Positions 9,166 to 17,442 are shown, counted from the stretch's first letter. The stretch is DNA of 51,401 nucleotides from Afipia sp. (GCA_030652315.1 JAUSAX010000067.1:1-51401); one strand, 5' to 3'. The notes: generated from the sequence alone by a model not told the origin. Program-made: numbers and translations.

Positions 9166-9555
9166 ATGGCGGCCTTCATGCTGAAGCGGATTTTCGCGAT
9201 TTTCCTTATGGCGGCAGTGGCCGGTCCGGTTCCGGTCCGGGCCCAGGACGCGGCTGCGCCGTTCGACGCCGACCTGCAGAGGCTCGCTGAGATCCTCGGC
9301 ACCCTGCATTACCTGCGCGGAATCTGCGGCCCCAATGAAGGCCAGAAGTGGCGCGCCGAAATGCAGGCGCTGGTCGATGCCGAGACGCCCTCGGGCGAGC
9401 GCCGCAACCGCATGATCGCAAGCTTCAACCGCGGCTATAACGGGTTCCAGCAGACCTATCGTTCCTGCACCCCCGCCGCGAATGTCGCGATTCGCCGCTA
9501 CCTGGAAGAAGGCTCGAAAATCTCCCGAGACCTGACGGCGCGTTACGCCAACTGA
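9166..9555 (+). CDS. Secreted TIGR02301-family protein
   Basis: About 129 residues. The start region (MAAFMLKRIFAIFLMAAVAG) is a signal peptide with cleavage near VRAQD. The mature part holds LAEILGTLHYLRGICG and RMIASFNRGYNGFQQTYRSC, with two cysteines that could pair in the periplasm. This pattern fits the alphaproteobacterial TIGR02301 family of unknown role. ATGs at 9166 and 9178 are both possible; a TTG at 9154 is less likely. It follows the NUDIX gene by 40 bases. Confidence 0.85.
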   Translation: MAAFMLKRIFAIFLMAAVAGPVPVRAQDAAAPFDADLQRLAEILGTLHYLRGICGPNEGQKWRAEMQALVDAETPSGERRNRMIASFNRGYNGFQQTYRSCTPAANVAIRRYLEEGSKISRDLTARYAN

Positions 9556-9735
9556 CATTTTCCGGTGGATGACGTTTCGGCGTCGGCGAGAAAATGCAGG
9601 AAATAACGCAATAACTTGCGTTTGCGCCGTTAACCTTTCCTAAAGAACCGTCTCGCGGGCCACGCCCTGCATGCTATTCCTTGTGCAGTTTCAACCGTGC
9701 AGTCCGCCGGACGCGTTCCACAGGCAATTGATTTC

Positions 9736-10002
9736 ATGTCGCATACCTACCCTTGGACGTCCGCTCACAACCTTTCGCCCGATCAGGATCAGAAGCGGGC
9801 TGCGCTGAATTATCTCAACGAAGCATGGGCGGAAGCGCGTCACGACGGCGTCGATGGCGATTGCCTGGCGCAGGCGAGCCTGTTCGCCGCATTCGCCGAA
9901 CTCGTCAGCACCTATGGCGAAGACGCGGTGGCCAAGTTCGTCGAAGGCCTCGCCGGCCGCATCCGCAGCGGCGAATTCTCGGTGGTGGAATTCCGGCAGT
10001 AA
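9736..10002 (+). CDS. Small conserved hypothetical protein
   Basis: 88 residues from the ATG at 9736 (MSHTYPWTSAHNLSPDQDQK). Acidic, probably helical, no signal peptide or membrane segment, no family recognised. An upstream in-frame start at 9697 would add 13 residues but looks less natural. It is followed by the repeat-rich gene-free stretch from 10003. Confidence 0.75.
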   Translation: MSHTYPWTSAHNLSPDQDQKRAALNYLNEAWAEARHDGVDGDCLAQASLFAAFAELVSTYGEDAVAKFVEGLAGRIRSGEFSVVEFRQ

Positions 10003-10011
10003 ATCATGAGC

Positions 10012-10055
10012 CGTCATCCTTCGAGGCTCGCAAGTGCTCGCACCTCAGGATGACG
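10012..10055. repeat. Dispersed palindrome, CGTCATCCT...AGGATGACG type
   Basis: A 44-base hairpin whose ends are CGTCATCCT and AGGATGACG, with CGAGG/CCTC and CTCGC-type inner pairing. It starts 10 bases after the preceding stop codon, so it would form the 3' end of that transcript. It lacks a T-run and is not a classic terminator. Confidence 0.7.
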
Positions 10056-10133
10056 CAAACACAGTGTTATGGGTTTCGGCCTTCGCCGGGACGACGTCGA
10101 ACGTGTGGTGAGCACTGCACCTCATTTGCAGTT

Positions 10134-10222
10134 CGTCATGGCCGGGCTTGACCCGGCCATCCACGCCTTCATTTGATTTCGCAAGCAAGACGTGGATCAC
10201 CGGGTCAAGCCCGGTGATGACG
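10134..10222. repeat. Two-hairpin dispersed repeat, CCGGGCTTGACCCGG family, copy 1
   Basis: An 89-base element with inverted ends (CGTCATGG.../...TGATGACG). Each half holds its own hairpin: GGCCGGGCTTGACCCGGCC on the left and CACCGGGTCAAGCCCGGTG on the right, with a CCACG.../...CGTGG inner stem. Related copies are at 15680-15768 and 39490-39580. Confidence 0.85.
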
Positions 10223-10364
10223 ATTGAATGCATGGAAGCATCCCGCGTCATTCCGACTCCCGATTCAGTTTTCAAACAGCCACTATCAAACAGCCATGCG
10301 TCATTGCTCTCGCGCCACGCGCGAGTTGCGCTTTTAGTTTCGCCCCCCTTCAACAACGAGGGGC

Positions 10365-10460
10365 ATGGAGCGCCGCAAGGCGCACCTTGTCTTGTTTCGC
10401 TTCCGGCATCGTTTGCGACACGATGAACCTCCGGAAGCGCATCGCCTTGCGGCGCTCCAT
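10365..10460. repeat. Long nested hairpin
   Basis: A perfect 18-bp inverted repeat (10365-10382 with 10443-10460) encloses a second 9-bp stem (CGCTTCCGG 10398-10406 with CCGGAAGCG 10431-10439) and a third 6-bp stem (CATCGT 10407-10412 with ACGATG 10420-10425) around a 7-base loop. The three stems are coaxially nested in 96 bases, a strong structured-RNA or cruciform candidate. There is no T-run, no obvious promoter, and no reading frame that explains it. Confidence 0.75.
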
Positions 10461-10780
10461 TGCGGCGATTTTTGGCGAGGGGACCGTACTTCCGGGTGAA
10501 GACGGGGGAGCTAATCGACCCCTGATCCGGCCGGCTTTCGCCGCCTTCATCCTCACCGCGTCCAGCCGCGAACGGCAGAGCCACGTAGTTGGCCCGGACG
10601 GTGACCCCAGCCTCCCGGACGACATGGCTGCGAACCACGCGCGCGGGCGCCGCATCCTGCTCCGCTTCAAAAGCGCCCTCGAGAAGCGCCCCTCGCGAAC
10701 AGGACGCGCCGAACATAGGGGCGGTTCAGAGCGCGGGGATTTCTGTCCCCATCACGAAATGTTTCGGGAGTCGTAGTAGT

Positions 10781-10823
10781 CGTCATTCCGGGCCTGCGCC
10801 AAGAGGCGCATCCCGGAATGACG
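10781..10823. repeat. Dispersed palindrome, CGTCATTCCGGG type
   Basis: 43-base hairpin with perfect 12-bp ends CGTCATTCCGGG / CCCGGAATGACG and an inner GCGCC...GGCGC stem. One of several palindrome types in this intergenic cluster that begin with CGTCAT and end with ATGACG. Confidence 0.8.
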
Positions 10824-10955
10824 GGTGGGAAAATCAGAAGCGATCTTCTCGCTACCACCATGACGTTCGGTGGCAATGGTCCCCGCTTTCGCGGGACGAC
10901 ATCGAGGGTGGTGATACACCGTCATTGCGAGGAGCGAAGCGGCGAAACAATCCAG

Positions 10956-13613
10956 CTACGCTTGCTCTCTACTTTCCTTACCGGTTCTTGTGCCATCAGC
11001 CTTGACGCCATCAGCCTTGCTACGGTCGCTTCTGGCACGATCGGCCTTGCCGTTGTCGGTCTTCGTCCGATCGAACTCGGCGGGCTCAACCCTTGCAAGC
11101 CCGGAGTCGGGGCGGTTGCCTTTGCCGAACGCGCGAACCAGAGCTTCGATCCGGTCGAGATCACGATCGCGCTGAGCGAGAGGCATTTCGATTCCTTCCT
11201 TGCGAAACCGCCTGAGGATTTCGAGCCGTATCTCGTCAGCCACACCGGCGTCGGCGCCGATATTGGCGACATGAAAGAACACCGCAAATTCCAGCGCGTC
11301 CGCGCCGAAGTTGCCGAGGTTGGCAAATGGCGCGGGCGATTTCAGTGTTCGTGGATGGCTGCCGGCGATGTCGAGCAGGACCGCGATGACGTGGTCCGGA
11401 TCGGCATTGTAGGATGTCCCGACCTTCACCGACAGACGCGCCGAATAGCTGCCGTGCATCCAGTTGACGACCTGACCGCTGATCAGGTCGGCATTGGGAA
11501 CGATGACCGAGACATTATCGTAGGTGGCGATCTCGGTCGCGCGCACGTTGATGCGCTTGACGACGCCCATGCGGGTGCCGACCTCGATGCGATCGCCAAC
11601 CTTGATCGGCCGCTCAACCAGCAAGATCAGGCCCGATACGAAGTTATTGATAATCGACTGCAGACCGAAGCCGATACCGACCGACAGTGCACCGGCGACA
11701 ATGGCGATGTTCTGTAGATTGAGTCCGACATACGATAGCGCAATGATGACGGCCAGAATGATACCGATGTAGCCGACCCCGGTGCGAATGGAGCTGCGAA
11801 CGCCGAAGTCGAGATTGGTCTCGGGCAGAAAGCGGGATTCGAGCCAGCTCTGGATCGCCCGGGTGGCCGCGACGCCGACGATCAGTACGAGGATCGCGCC
11901 GAGAATTGCCGACGGCGAGATCGTGAACTTGCCGATCGAGAATCCGAAGAACGCGGACGACAACGACCCGAACACATCGTCGAAATTGATCCCCCACGTG
12001 ACGAGGACCACGAACACGGCGAATGCAATCAAGGCCAACTGGACGAAGCCATTCAGCAGGGCGGCAATCTGGCGTACCGCAGGGCTGCTGAGTCCTGCCG
12101 TCTGCCGCAGGAACCGGCCCACGGTTCCATAATAGGAAAACGTCGCGGCGATTAATGCGTCGGCAAAATGGCTGAGCAGAACAGCGGCCATCAGCACGAC
12201 GATAATGAGGATCATTTCCCCCGCGACGAACCCGCCGAACGAGACAAAGCCGGCCAGCGGCCCGATCACCGCGGTTGCCGCGAGCAGCCAGCCGAGCGGA
12301 ATCAAAAGACGCCACGCCGACCGCTTGTGGGTCGTTGCTACGGACTCTTCTTTTTCGTCGTCTTCGTTTCCGGTGTGGGCCGCGATGCACAATGCGACCA
12401 TGAACAGGAAAGCCTCGGTCAGCGCGACCACGCCTGCGCTGGCTGCGGATAGCTCGGCCGGGGCGCCGATCGCACGATTCAGTGCGTCGACCAGGGTGCC
12501 GAAGCAGGCAGCGATACCAAGCAGGATCGCCACCGGGACCAGCTTTCCGGCGACGTCGTCGTCGAGGTCGATCAAGCGCCAGGCTGGACGATCGGGCGCC
12601 AGCGTCGCGGTCGCGAGGCTATAGAAAAAGAACGCAAAGGTGACGACGAGAAACAGTCGCCGTGCGATGGCACTGATTTCGTCGGGCAAAACGCCGAGCG
12701 CAATCAGGGATTGATAGAGCACGAGCAAACAGGTGCCGGGGATGACGGTGTTGGCGAGAACGATAACCGCCGCAGAGCTTGTCTTGCGCAGTGCAGAAGG
12801 CTCGGTGATCACGGCATCGCGGGTCGTCCAGCGCGCTTGCCAGCGCCGCCACGGCGACAGGAAAAAGCCGAGCAAGACAACGACGGCAATTGCGAAGCCC
12901 GAAGCGGCGCGAAGCGGCTGCTCCGTCATGACGCCGACCCATCGGGACGCAAGCTCAACCAGCCGGCTTGTTGCGGGCGGAATTTCCTCGGCAACGCGCA
13001 CCCAGAACGACGGATTGATCAGGCTGGGGGAGCGCTTGAAAACCGTGTCCGTGAATCTGGCGCGGCGGCGCTCCGCGATAAGATCGAGCGATTGCTGCGC
13101 ACGCACGTTGATCAGGTTGGCCTGCTGAACGATGCTCTGGCGTACGGAGATCTCGGCCAGCAGCTTGGCACGCTCCAGTTTGACCTCGTCGGACTGCGGC
13201 GTTGTATCGCTTTCACCCGGCGCCAATCCGGCAGCTCGTTCAGTCGCCTCGTTGAGCCCCTGCGTCATGGAGGCGATAAGGTCACGTGCTCCCTTTTGCG
13301 CCTCGGTAATCTGGTCGCGAATTTGGGTCAGTCTGGCTTCGTCGGTGATGCCTAACTGCAAGAGCCATTCGACACTGTCGAGCGTTTGCTTCCAGCTGTT
13401 GAGGCTGGCGACCGCGCTCGGATAGGTCGGCGCCGGAACGCTGGGAAGCGCTTCCTTCGCCGGCGGCGCTGCAGGGGCGGGCGCTGCCGTGGCTGGGCTT
13501 TCGGCTCCTTTCGCTGCCGGGGGAGCCGGCGTCGCCGCAGGTGTCGCAGCGTGAAGAGCCGTGCATGGCGTCAATGCGAGGGCGAGAAAAACGGCAATAG
13601 TTCGGATATTCAT
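10956..13613 (-). CDS. Large MscS-family mechanosensitive channel with DUF3772-type N-terminal region
   Basis: 885 residues. A signal peptide (MNIRTIAVFLALALTPCTALHA) is followed by an Ala/Pro-rich linker, a coiled-coil periplasmic domain (res ~60-190, DUF3772-like) and about ten hydrophobic segments (res ~230-640). The MscS pore and beta domain follow at ~640-760, with FVSGLILLVERPIKVGDRIE and NVSVIVPNADLISGQVVNW. A C-terminal cytoplasmic domain ends in a charged, Lys/Asp/Arg-rich tail of ~50 residues. It would be an inner-membrane channel that vents solutes on hypo-osmotic shock. It is monocistronic, divergent from the arsR-like operon. Confidence 0.9.
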   Translation of the reverse strand: MNIRTIAVFLALALTPCTALHAATPAATPAPPAAKGAESPATAAPAPAAPPAKEALPSVPAPTYPSAVASLNSWKQTLDSVEWLLQLGITDEARLTQIRDQITEAQKGARDLIASMTQGLNEATERAAGLAPGESDTTPQSDEVKLERAKLLAEISVRQSIVQQANLINVRAQQSLDLIAERRRARFTDTVFKRSPSLINPSFWVRVAEEIPPATSRLVELASRWVGVMTEQPLRAASGFAIAVVVLLGFFLSPWRRWQARWTTRDAVITEPSALRKTSSAAVIVLANTVIPGTCLLVLYQSLIALGVLPDEISAIARRLFLVVTFAFFFYSLATATLAPDRPAWRLIDLDDDVAGKLVPVAILLGIAACFGTLVDALNRAIGAPAELSAASAGVVALTEAFLFMVALCIAAHTGNEDDEKEESVATTHKRSAWRLLIPLGWLLAATAVIGPLAGFVSFGGFVAGEMILIIVVLMAAVLLSHFADALIAATFSYYGTVGRFLRQTAGLSSPAVRQIAALLNGFVQLALIAFAVFVVLVTWGINFDDVFGSLSSAFFGFSIGKFTISPSAILGAILVLIVGVAATRAIQSWLESRFLPETNLDFGVRSSIRTGVGYIGIILAVIIALSYVGLNLQNIAIVAGALSVGIGFGLQSIINNFVSGLILLVERPIKVGDRIEVGTRMGVVKRINVRATEIATYDNVSVIVPNADLISGQVVNWMHGSYSARLSVKVGTSYNADPDHVIAVLLDIAGSHPRTLKSPAPFANLGNFGADALEFAVFFHVANIGADAGVADEIRLEILRRFRKEGIEMPLAQRDRDLDRIEALVRAFGKGNRPDSGLARVEPAEFDRTKTDNGKADRARSDRSKADGVKADGTRTGKESREQA

Positions 13614-13759
13614 TATCGTCCTTGTTTCATCGAATTAATCGACGCTCATGCCGCACAAACACGGCGATGTTCTGTTCGCGAGTGGCCAGCGAGGACCACT
13701 GAGTTCCATGGGTTGAGGTGATGGCGTCCTGGAATGGTTGGGCCACTCCGAGTTCCCGC

Positions 13760-13808
13760 TTGACTGACTCATAGCTAGTTGGTTATACGTCGATCCATAG
13801 CCAACGAG
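13760..13808 (+). promoter_or_regulatory. Putative promoter with overlapping ArsR-type operator
   Basis: A -35-like TTGACT (13760-13765) and -10-like TATACG (13784-13789) are separated by 18 bases. The -10 lies in the left arm of an imperfect inverted repeat, CTAGTTGGTTAT (13775-13786) / ATAGCCAACGAG (13797-13808), arms 10 bases apart and 14 bases before the start codon of the ArsR-type regulator. This is the position expected for an autorepressing operator. Seen by eye; binding not shown. Confidence 0.45.
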
Positions 13809-13821
13809 TTATTGATCAAGA

Positions 13822-14145
13822 ATGCCAAACGCTCACGATATGCTGTTCAGAACGCTCGCCGATCCGACGCGGCGGGCGATCTTCGAGCGGTTGTGCCGAG
13901 GCGGAGAGCAGACGGTCGGGGCGCTGACCGCTCAAGCCGGGGTCTCGCAACCGGCCGTCTCCAAGCATCTCGGCGTCCTGAAGCAGGCCGGGCTGGTGCG
14001 CGACCGCCATGAGGGTCGCCAGACCCACTACAGCGCCCAGCTCGGTGCGCTTGCCCCGCTGATCGACTGGACAAGCCAGATGGCCGGATTCTGGGAGAAC
14101 CGGTTCGACGATCTCGAAAATCTACTCAAGAGGATGGACCAATGA
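13822..14145 (+). CDS. ArsR-family transcriptional regulator
   Basis: 107 residues, a single winged-helix domain (res ~5-85): LFRTLADPTRRAIFERL, then QTVGALTAQAGVSQPAVSKH as the recognition helix and LVRDRHEGRQTHYS as the wing. There are no metal-binding cysteines, so this is the SdpR/YgaV-like branch rather than a metal sensor. The stop overlaps the next start (ATGA), coupling it to the SRPBCC gene. ArsR-SRPBCC pairs are common, and the regulator usually controls its own operon; an operator candidate lies just upstream. Confidence 0.93.
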   Translation: MPNAHDMLFRTLADPTRRAIFERLCRGGEQTVGALTAQAGVSQPAVSKHLGVLKQAGLVRDRHEGRQTHYSAQLGALAPLIDWTSQMAGFWENRFDDLENLLKRMDQ

Positions 14146-14573
14146 GCAGCACTGCGACCGAAACGCTCTCTGTCGTTGTCGAACGCGAGATGTCTTACCC
14201 GCCGGAGAAACTCTGGCGCGCACTCACGCAACCGCACCTGATCGAGGAGTGGCTGATGAAGAACGACTTCAAGCCTGTCGTCGGCCACAACTTCAATCTC
14301 AGGGGAGACTGGGGCGGCGTGCTGGACTGCGAGGTGCTCGCCGTCGAGCCGAACAGGACGCTGTCCTACACCTGGAATTTTGCGCACGACGATGCGGCCT
14401 TCAACCTGCAGAGCGTTGTGACCTTTACGCTCACCCCGACTGGCACGGGGACGCACCTGCGCATGGAGCAGTCAGGCTTCCGGCCGGATCAGAAGCAGGC
14501 CTTCGGCGGCGCGAAGCACGGGTGGCAGCAGTTCTTCACGAAGCTGGATGAAATTCTGGCGCGGGTAGACTGA
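14142..14573 (+). CDS. SRPBCC (AHSA1-like) protein
   Basis: 143 residues, a START/Bet v 1-like helix-grip fold of the Activator of Hsp90 ATPase type: VEREMSYPPEKLWRALTQPH at the N-terminus, LDCEVLAVEPNRTLSYTW in the sheet, and KHGWQQFFTKLDEIL as the C-terminal helix. It has a hydrophobic ligand cavity, ligand unknown. Translation is coupled to the ArsR regulator through a 4-base overlap. Bacterial members are not proven Hsp90 cochaperones. Confidence 0.92.
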   Translation: MSSTATETLSVVVEREMSYPPEKLWRALTQPHLIEEWLMKNDFKPVVGHNFNLRGDWGGVLDCEVLAVEPNRTLSYTWNFAHDDAAFNLQSVVTFTLTPTGTGTHLRMEQSGFRPDQKQAFGGAKHGWQQFFTKLDEILARVD

Positions 14574-14633
14574 GGTCTGCCGCATAATTCAATCTCAGGC
14601 GCTGTTTACAGGTTTGCATCTGCTGGAGACGCA

Positions 14634-15131
14634 ATGGCCAGGATGACGTCGAAGAAGCCAACGAAGGTAGCAAAGAAGCCTGTTGCCAAACGGGTCGCGG
14701 CGAAGGCGGCCAAGCCGCGCAAGACGGCTGCGAAGCCGGCACTTCTTTCAGGCGGCAATCCGCAGATCGCAAAAGGTTACGGCGATGCGCCGGTGCAGGC
14801 CTACATCGCGGCCATGCCGGACTGGAAAAGCGACGTCGGGCGTCGTCTCGACGCACTCATCGCGCGCGCCGTCCCCGGCGTGCGCAAGGCGGTCAAATGG
14901 AATTCGCCGTTCTACGGACTTGAGGATCAGGTCTGGTTCCTCAGTTTTCATGTCTTCGCGAAGTACATCAAGGTGGCTTTCTTCCGCGGCGCGTCGCTGC
15001 GTCCTGTCCCGCCCGGCGAGTCCAAACAAAAGGACGTGCGCTATCTCGACATCCACGAGGGCGAACTCGACGAAACCCAGTTCGCCGACTGGGTGAGGCA
15101 AGCCAGCAAATTGCCCGGCGAACGGATGTGA
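14634..15131 (+). CDS. DUF1801 protein with histone H1-like N-terminal tail
   Basis: 165 residues. The first ~38 residues are Lys/Ala/Pro-rich (SKKPTKVAKKPVAKRVAAKA), like the tails of histone H1-like bacterial proteins. Residues ~45-160 form a DUF1801 (YdhG-like) domain: VQAYIAAMPDWKSDVGRRLD, VKWNSPFYGLEDQVWFLSFH, YIKVAFFRGASL and the closing DVRYLDIHEGELDE. The role of the domain is not known. It lies 60 bases after the SRPBCC gene and overlaps or nearly touches the next DUF1801 gene, so the four genes look like one operon. Confidence 0.88.
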   Translation: MARMTSKKPTKVAKKPVAKRVAAKAAKPRKTAAKPALLSGGNPQIAKGYGDAPVQAYIAAMPDWKSDVGRRLDALIARAVPGVRKAVKWNSPFYGLEDQVWFLSFHVFAKYIKVAFFRGASLRPVPPGESKQKDVRYLDIHEGELDETQFADWVRQASKLPGERM

Positions 15132-15139
15132 GAGCCACC

Positions 15140-15649
15140 ATGACAAAAGCAGCGACAACCTCGAAGATGACAAAGGCCGCGAAGGACGAAAGCGGAGTGG
15201 ACTCTGCGTCCCGGCTGATCGATGCGAAAATCAAGAAGCTGGGCGATTGGCGGGGCGAGACGCTCGCCAGCATCCGCAAGAGTATCCTCGAGGCCGACAA
15301 GGACATCATCGAGGAATGGAAATGGATGGGAAGCCCGGTGTGGTCTCGCGACGGCATCATCGCGGTCGGCAACGCCCACAAGGAGAAGGTGAAACTGACC
15401 TTTGCCCATGGGGCGAGCCTTCCGGACCCGGACAAGCTTTTCAACGCGGGCCTTGATGGCAAGGTGTGGCGGGCGATCGATGTTTTCGAAGGCGACAAGA
15501 TTGATGCGCGTGCGCTGAAGAATCTTGTGCGTGCTGCGATTGAGTTCAATCAGAGCAAATCGAAGAAGAAGGCGACTGCGAAGAAAGCTCCTGCAGAGAA
15601 AACCGTTGCGGGTGCGCGCGCGAAAGTAAGCCAAAGCAAGAGGACATGA
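15140..15649 (+). CDS. Second DUF1801 protein with basic N- and C-terminal tails
   Basis: About 169 residues from the ATG at 15140; a GTG at 15128 overlapping the upstream stop is the alternative start. The core (res ~25-140) is a DUF1801-like domain: LGDWRGETLASIRKSILEAD, EWKWMGSPVWSRDGIIAVGN, VKLTFAHGASLPDPDKLFNAG. Basic Lys/Ala tails lie on both sides, the C-terminal one being SKSKKKATAKKAPAEKTVAG and beyond. It is a diverged paralogue of the gene before it. The tails suggest nucleic acid binding, an inference only. Confidence 0.85.
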   Translation: MTKAATTSKMTKAAKDESGVDSASRLIDAKIKKLGDWRGETLASIRKSILEADKDIIEEWKWMGSPVWSRDGIIAVGNAHKEKVKLTFAHGASLPDPDKLFNAGLDGKVWRAIDVFEGDKIDARALKNLVRAAIEFNQSKSKKKATAKKAPAEKTVAGARAKVSQSKRT

Positions 15650-15679
15650 AGCGATAGCTTTCGTGCAAGATTTCTCGTT

Positions 15680-15768
15680 CGTCGTGGCCGGGCTTGACCC
15701 GGCCATCCACGTCTTCCTTATTTGTGGCAAACAAGACGTGGATCACCGGGTCAAGCCCGGTGATGACG
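15680..15768. repeat. Two-hairpin dispersed repeat, CCGGGCTTGACCCGG family, copy 2
   Basis: 89 bases, nearly identical to the copy at 10134-10222 (GGCCGGGCTTGACCCGGCC left hairpin, CACCGGGTCAAGCCCGGTG right hairpin, CCACGTCTT.../...AAGACGTGG inner stem). Same length and same orientation as copy 1. Confidence 0.87.
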
Positions 15769-15805
15769 ATCTCGCGATTTGAGTTATCGGACACAATGTT
15801 CCTCT

Positions 15806-15929
15806 ATGTCGTCCCCGCGAAAGCGGGGACCCATACTCCCTGAGTTCTCGATTTAGGTGAGATGCTGGAGCAATCGCCGTCATCAAGTCGTTCGGTGGTT
15901 ATGGGTCCCCGCTTTCGCGGGGACGACAT
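15806..15929. repeat. 30-bp perfect inverted repeat, CCCCGCGAAAGCGGGG type
   Basis: Arms at 15806-15835 and 15900-15929 are exact reverse complements over 30 bases. Each arm holds its own small palindrome CCCCGCGAAAGCGGGG. The 64-base centre is unrelated sequence. A related half-copy sits near 10880-10905. The layout resembles a small mobile palindrome or an assembled pair of repeat units. Confidence 0.88.
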
Positions 15930-15969
15930 CGGATGTGTAATTGCATCGAACCACATCGCGACTTTCCAA

Positions 15970-16000
15970 AACAAAAAGGCGCTCCTTTCGGAGCGCCTTT
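15970..16000 (-). terminator. Rho-independent terminator of glnA
   Basis: An 11-bp stem, AAAGGCGCTCC / GGAGCGCCTTT (15975-15985 with 15990-16000), with a 4-base loop. On the reverse strand it is followed by TTTTTGTTTT. It lies 32 bases past the glnA stop codon. Confidence 0.92.
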
Positions 16001-16032
16001 GATGCTTGTGAGAAGCTGTGAAAGCTCGCAGC

Positions 16033-17442
16033 TTACAGCGAGTAGTACATTTCGAATTCGACCGGATGCGGGGTCATCTCAAAACGCTCGACCTCGGTCA
16101 TCTTCAGCTCGATGAAGCTGTCGATGAAGTCGTCGTCGAACACGCCGCCGGCCTTGAGGAACGCGCGATCCTTGTCGAGGTTCTCAAGCGCCTCGCGCAG
16201 CGAGCCGCACACCGTCGGAATGGTCTTCAGCTCTTCCTTCGGCAGATCGTACAGATCCTTGTCCATCGCCGGACCCGGATCGATCTTGTTCTTGATGCCG
16301 TCGAGGCCGGCCATCAGCATCGCCGCGAAGGCGAGGTACGGGTTCGCCATCGGATCGGGGAAACGCACTTCGACGCGCTTCGCCTTCGGGTTGGTGGTGT
16401 AGGGGATGCGGCAGGAGGCCGAACGGTTGCGCGCCGAGTAGGCGAGCAGCACCGGCGCTTCATAGCCCGGGACCAGACGCTTGTAGGAGTTGGTCGACGG
16501 GTTGGTGAAGGCGTTGATGGCCTTGGCGTGCTTGATGATGCCGCCGATGTAGTGGAGGCAGGTCTCGGAGAGATCGGCGTACTTGTTGCCGGCGAACATC
16601 GGCTTGCCGTCTTTCCAGATCGACTGGTGGACGTGCATGCCCGAGCCGTTGTCGCCATAGACCGGCTTTGGCATGAAGGTGGCGGTCTTGCCGTAGATGT
16701 GCGCGACTTGATGGATGCAATACTTGTAGACCTGCATCTGGTCGGCCATGTGGGTCAGGGTGTCGAACTTCATGCCAAGCTCATGCTGGGCGGAAGCGAC
16801 CTCGTGATGATGCTTCTCGACCTTGACGCCCATCTTGGCCATCGAGCCGAGCATTTCCGAGCGCATGTCCTGCACCGAGTCCTGCGGCGGAACGGGGAAG
16901 TAGCCACCCTTGGTGCGGATGCGGTGGCCGAGGTTGCCGCCCTCATACTCGGTGTCCGAGTTGGTCGGCAGTTCGGAGGAGTCCAGCTTGAAGCCGGTGT
17001 TGTACGGCGTGGTCTGGAAGCGCACGTCGTCGAACACGAAGAACTCGGCTTCCGGGCCGACGAACACGGTGTCGCCGACGCCGAGCGCCTTGACCTGAGC
17101 TTCGGCCTTCTTGGCGATGCCGCGCGGGTCGCGGTTGTAGGGTTCGCCGGTTGACGGCTCGAGAATGTCGCAGACGATGACCATGGTGGTCTCGGCGAAG
17201 AACGGGTCGATCGTCGCCGTGGTCGGGTCGGGCATCAGCGTCATGTCGGATTCATTGATCGCCTTCCAGCCGGCAATCGATGAGCCGTCGAACATCGTGC
17301 CTTCGGCGAAGATCTCCTCGTCGATCATCGAGATGTCGAACGTGACGTGCTGCCACTTGCCGCGCGGATCGGTGAAACGCAGATCGACGTACTTGACGTC
17401 GTTGTCCTTGATCGACTTGAGGACGTCTTTGGCGGTCTTCAT
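16033..17442 (-). CDS. glnA: Type I glutamine synthetase
   Basis: 469 residues, full length for GSI-beta. It makes glutamine from glutamate, ammonia and ATP as a cytoplasmic dodecamer. Visible landmarks are [18 protein letters not shown] (latch and N-terminal domain), [14 protein letters not shown] [12 protein letters not shown] (catalytic Glu), [20 protein letters not shown] and the adenylylation site KDLYDLP with Tyr398, so activity should be switched by GlnE. It follows glnB on the same strand with 133 bases between; together they form the classical glnBA unit. Confidence 0.98.
   Translation of the reverse strand: MKTAKDVLKSIKDNDVKYVDLRFTDPRGKWQHVTFDISMIDEEIFAEGTMFDGSSIAGWKAINESDMTLMPDPTTATIDPFFAETTMVIVCDILEPSTGEPYNRDPRGIAKKAEAQVKALGVGDTVFVGPEAEFFVFDDVRFQTTPYNTGFKLDSSELPTNSDTEYEGGNLGHRIRTKGGYFPVPPQDSVQDMRSEMLGSMAKMGVKVEKHHHEVASAQHELGMKFDTLTHMADQMQVYKYCIHQVAHIYGKTATFMPKPVYGDNGSGMHVHQSIWKDGKPMFAGNKYADLSETCLHYIGGIIKHAKAINAFTNPSTNSYKRLVPGYEAPVLLAYSARNRSASCRIPYTTNPKAKRVEVRFPDPMANPYLAFAAMLMAGLDGIKNKIDPGPAMDKDLYDLPKEELKTIPTVCGSLREALENLDKDRAFLKAGGVFDDDFIDSFIELKMTEVERFEMTPHPVEFEMYYSL

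Larger units (their letters stand above)
10003..10955. other. Gene-free repeat cluster in a convergent intergenic region
   Basis: 953 bases between two convergent genes. It contains several separate dispersed-repeat palindromes (listed individually), half-copies of others (around 10880-10905 and 10920-10955), and a GC-rich block at ~10340-10745 with a long nested hairpin. Several open frames cross it in both directions, but they are translations of repeats, including the peptide ITGLDPVIHV, and have no start signals or family similarity. I annotate no protein here. Confidence 0.7.
15650..16032. other. Convergent intergenic region with two palindromic repeats and the glnA terminator
   Basis: 383 bases between convergent genes. 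It holds copy 2 of the two-hairpin repeat, a 124-base inverted repeat with 30-bp arms, and the glnA terminator. No gene is seen. Confidence 0.7.

Noticed and set aside
10045..10716. 223-residue reverse-strand frame, and 182-residue forward frame at 10228-10776
   Set aside because: Both run through dispersed palindromes (for example the ITGLDPVIHV and DGRVKPGHDE peptides are translations of the repeats) and have no supporting start or homology.
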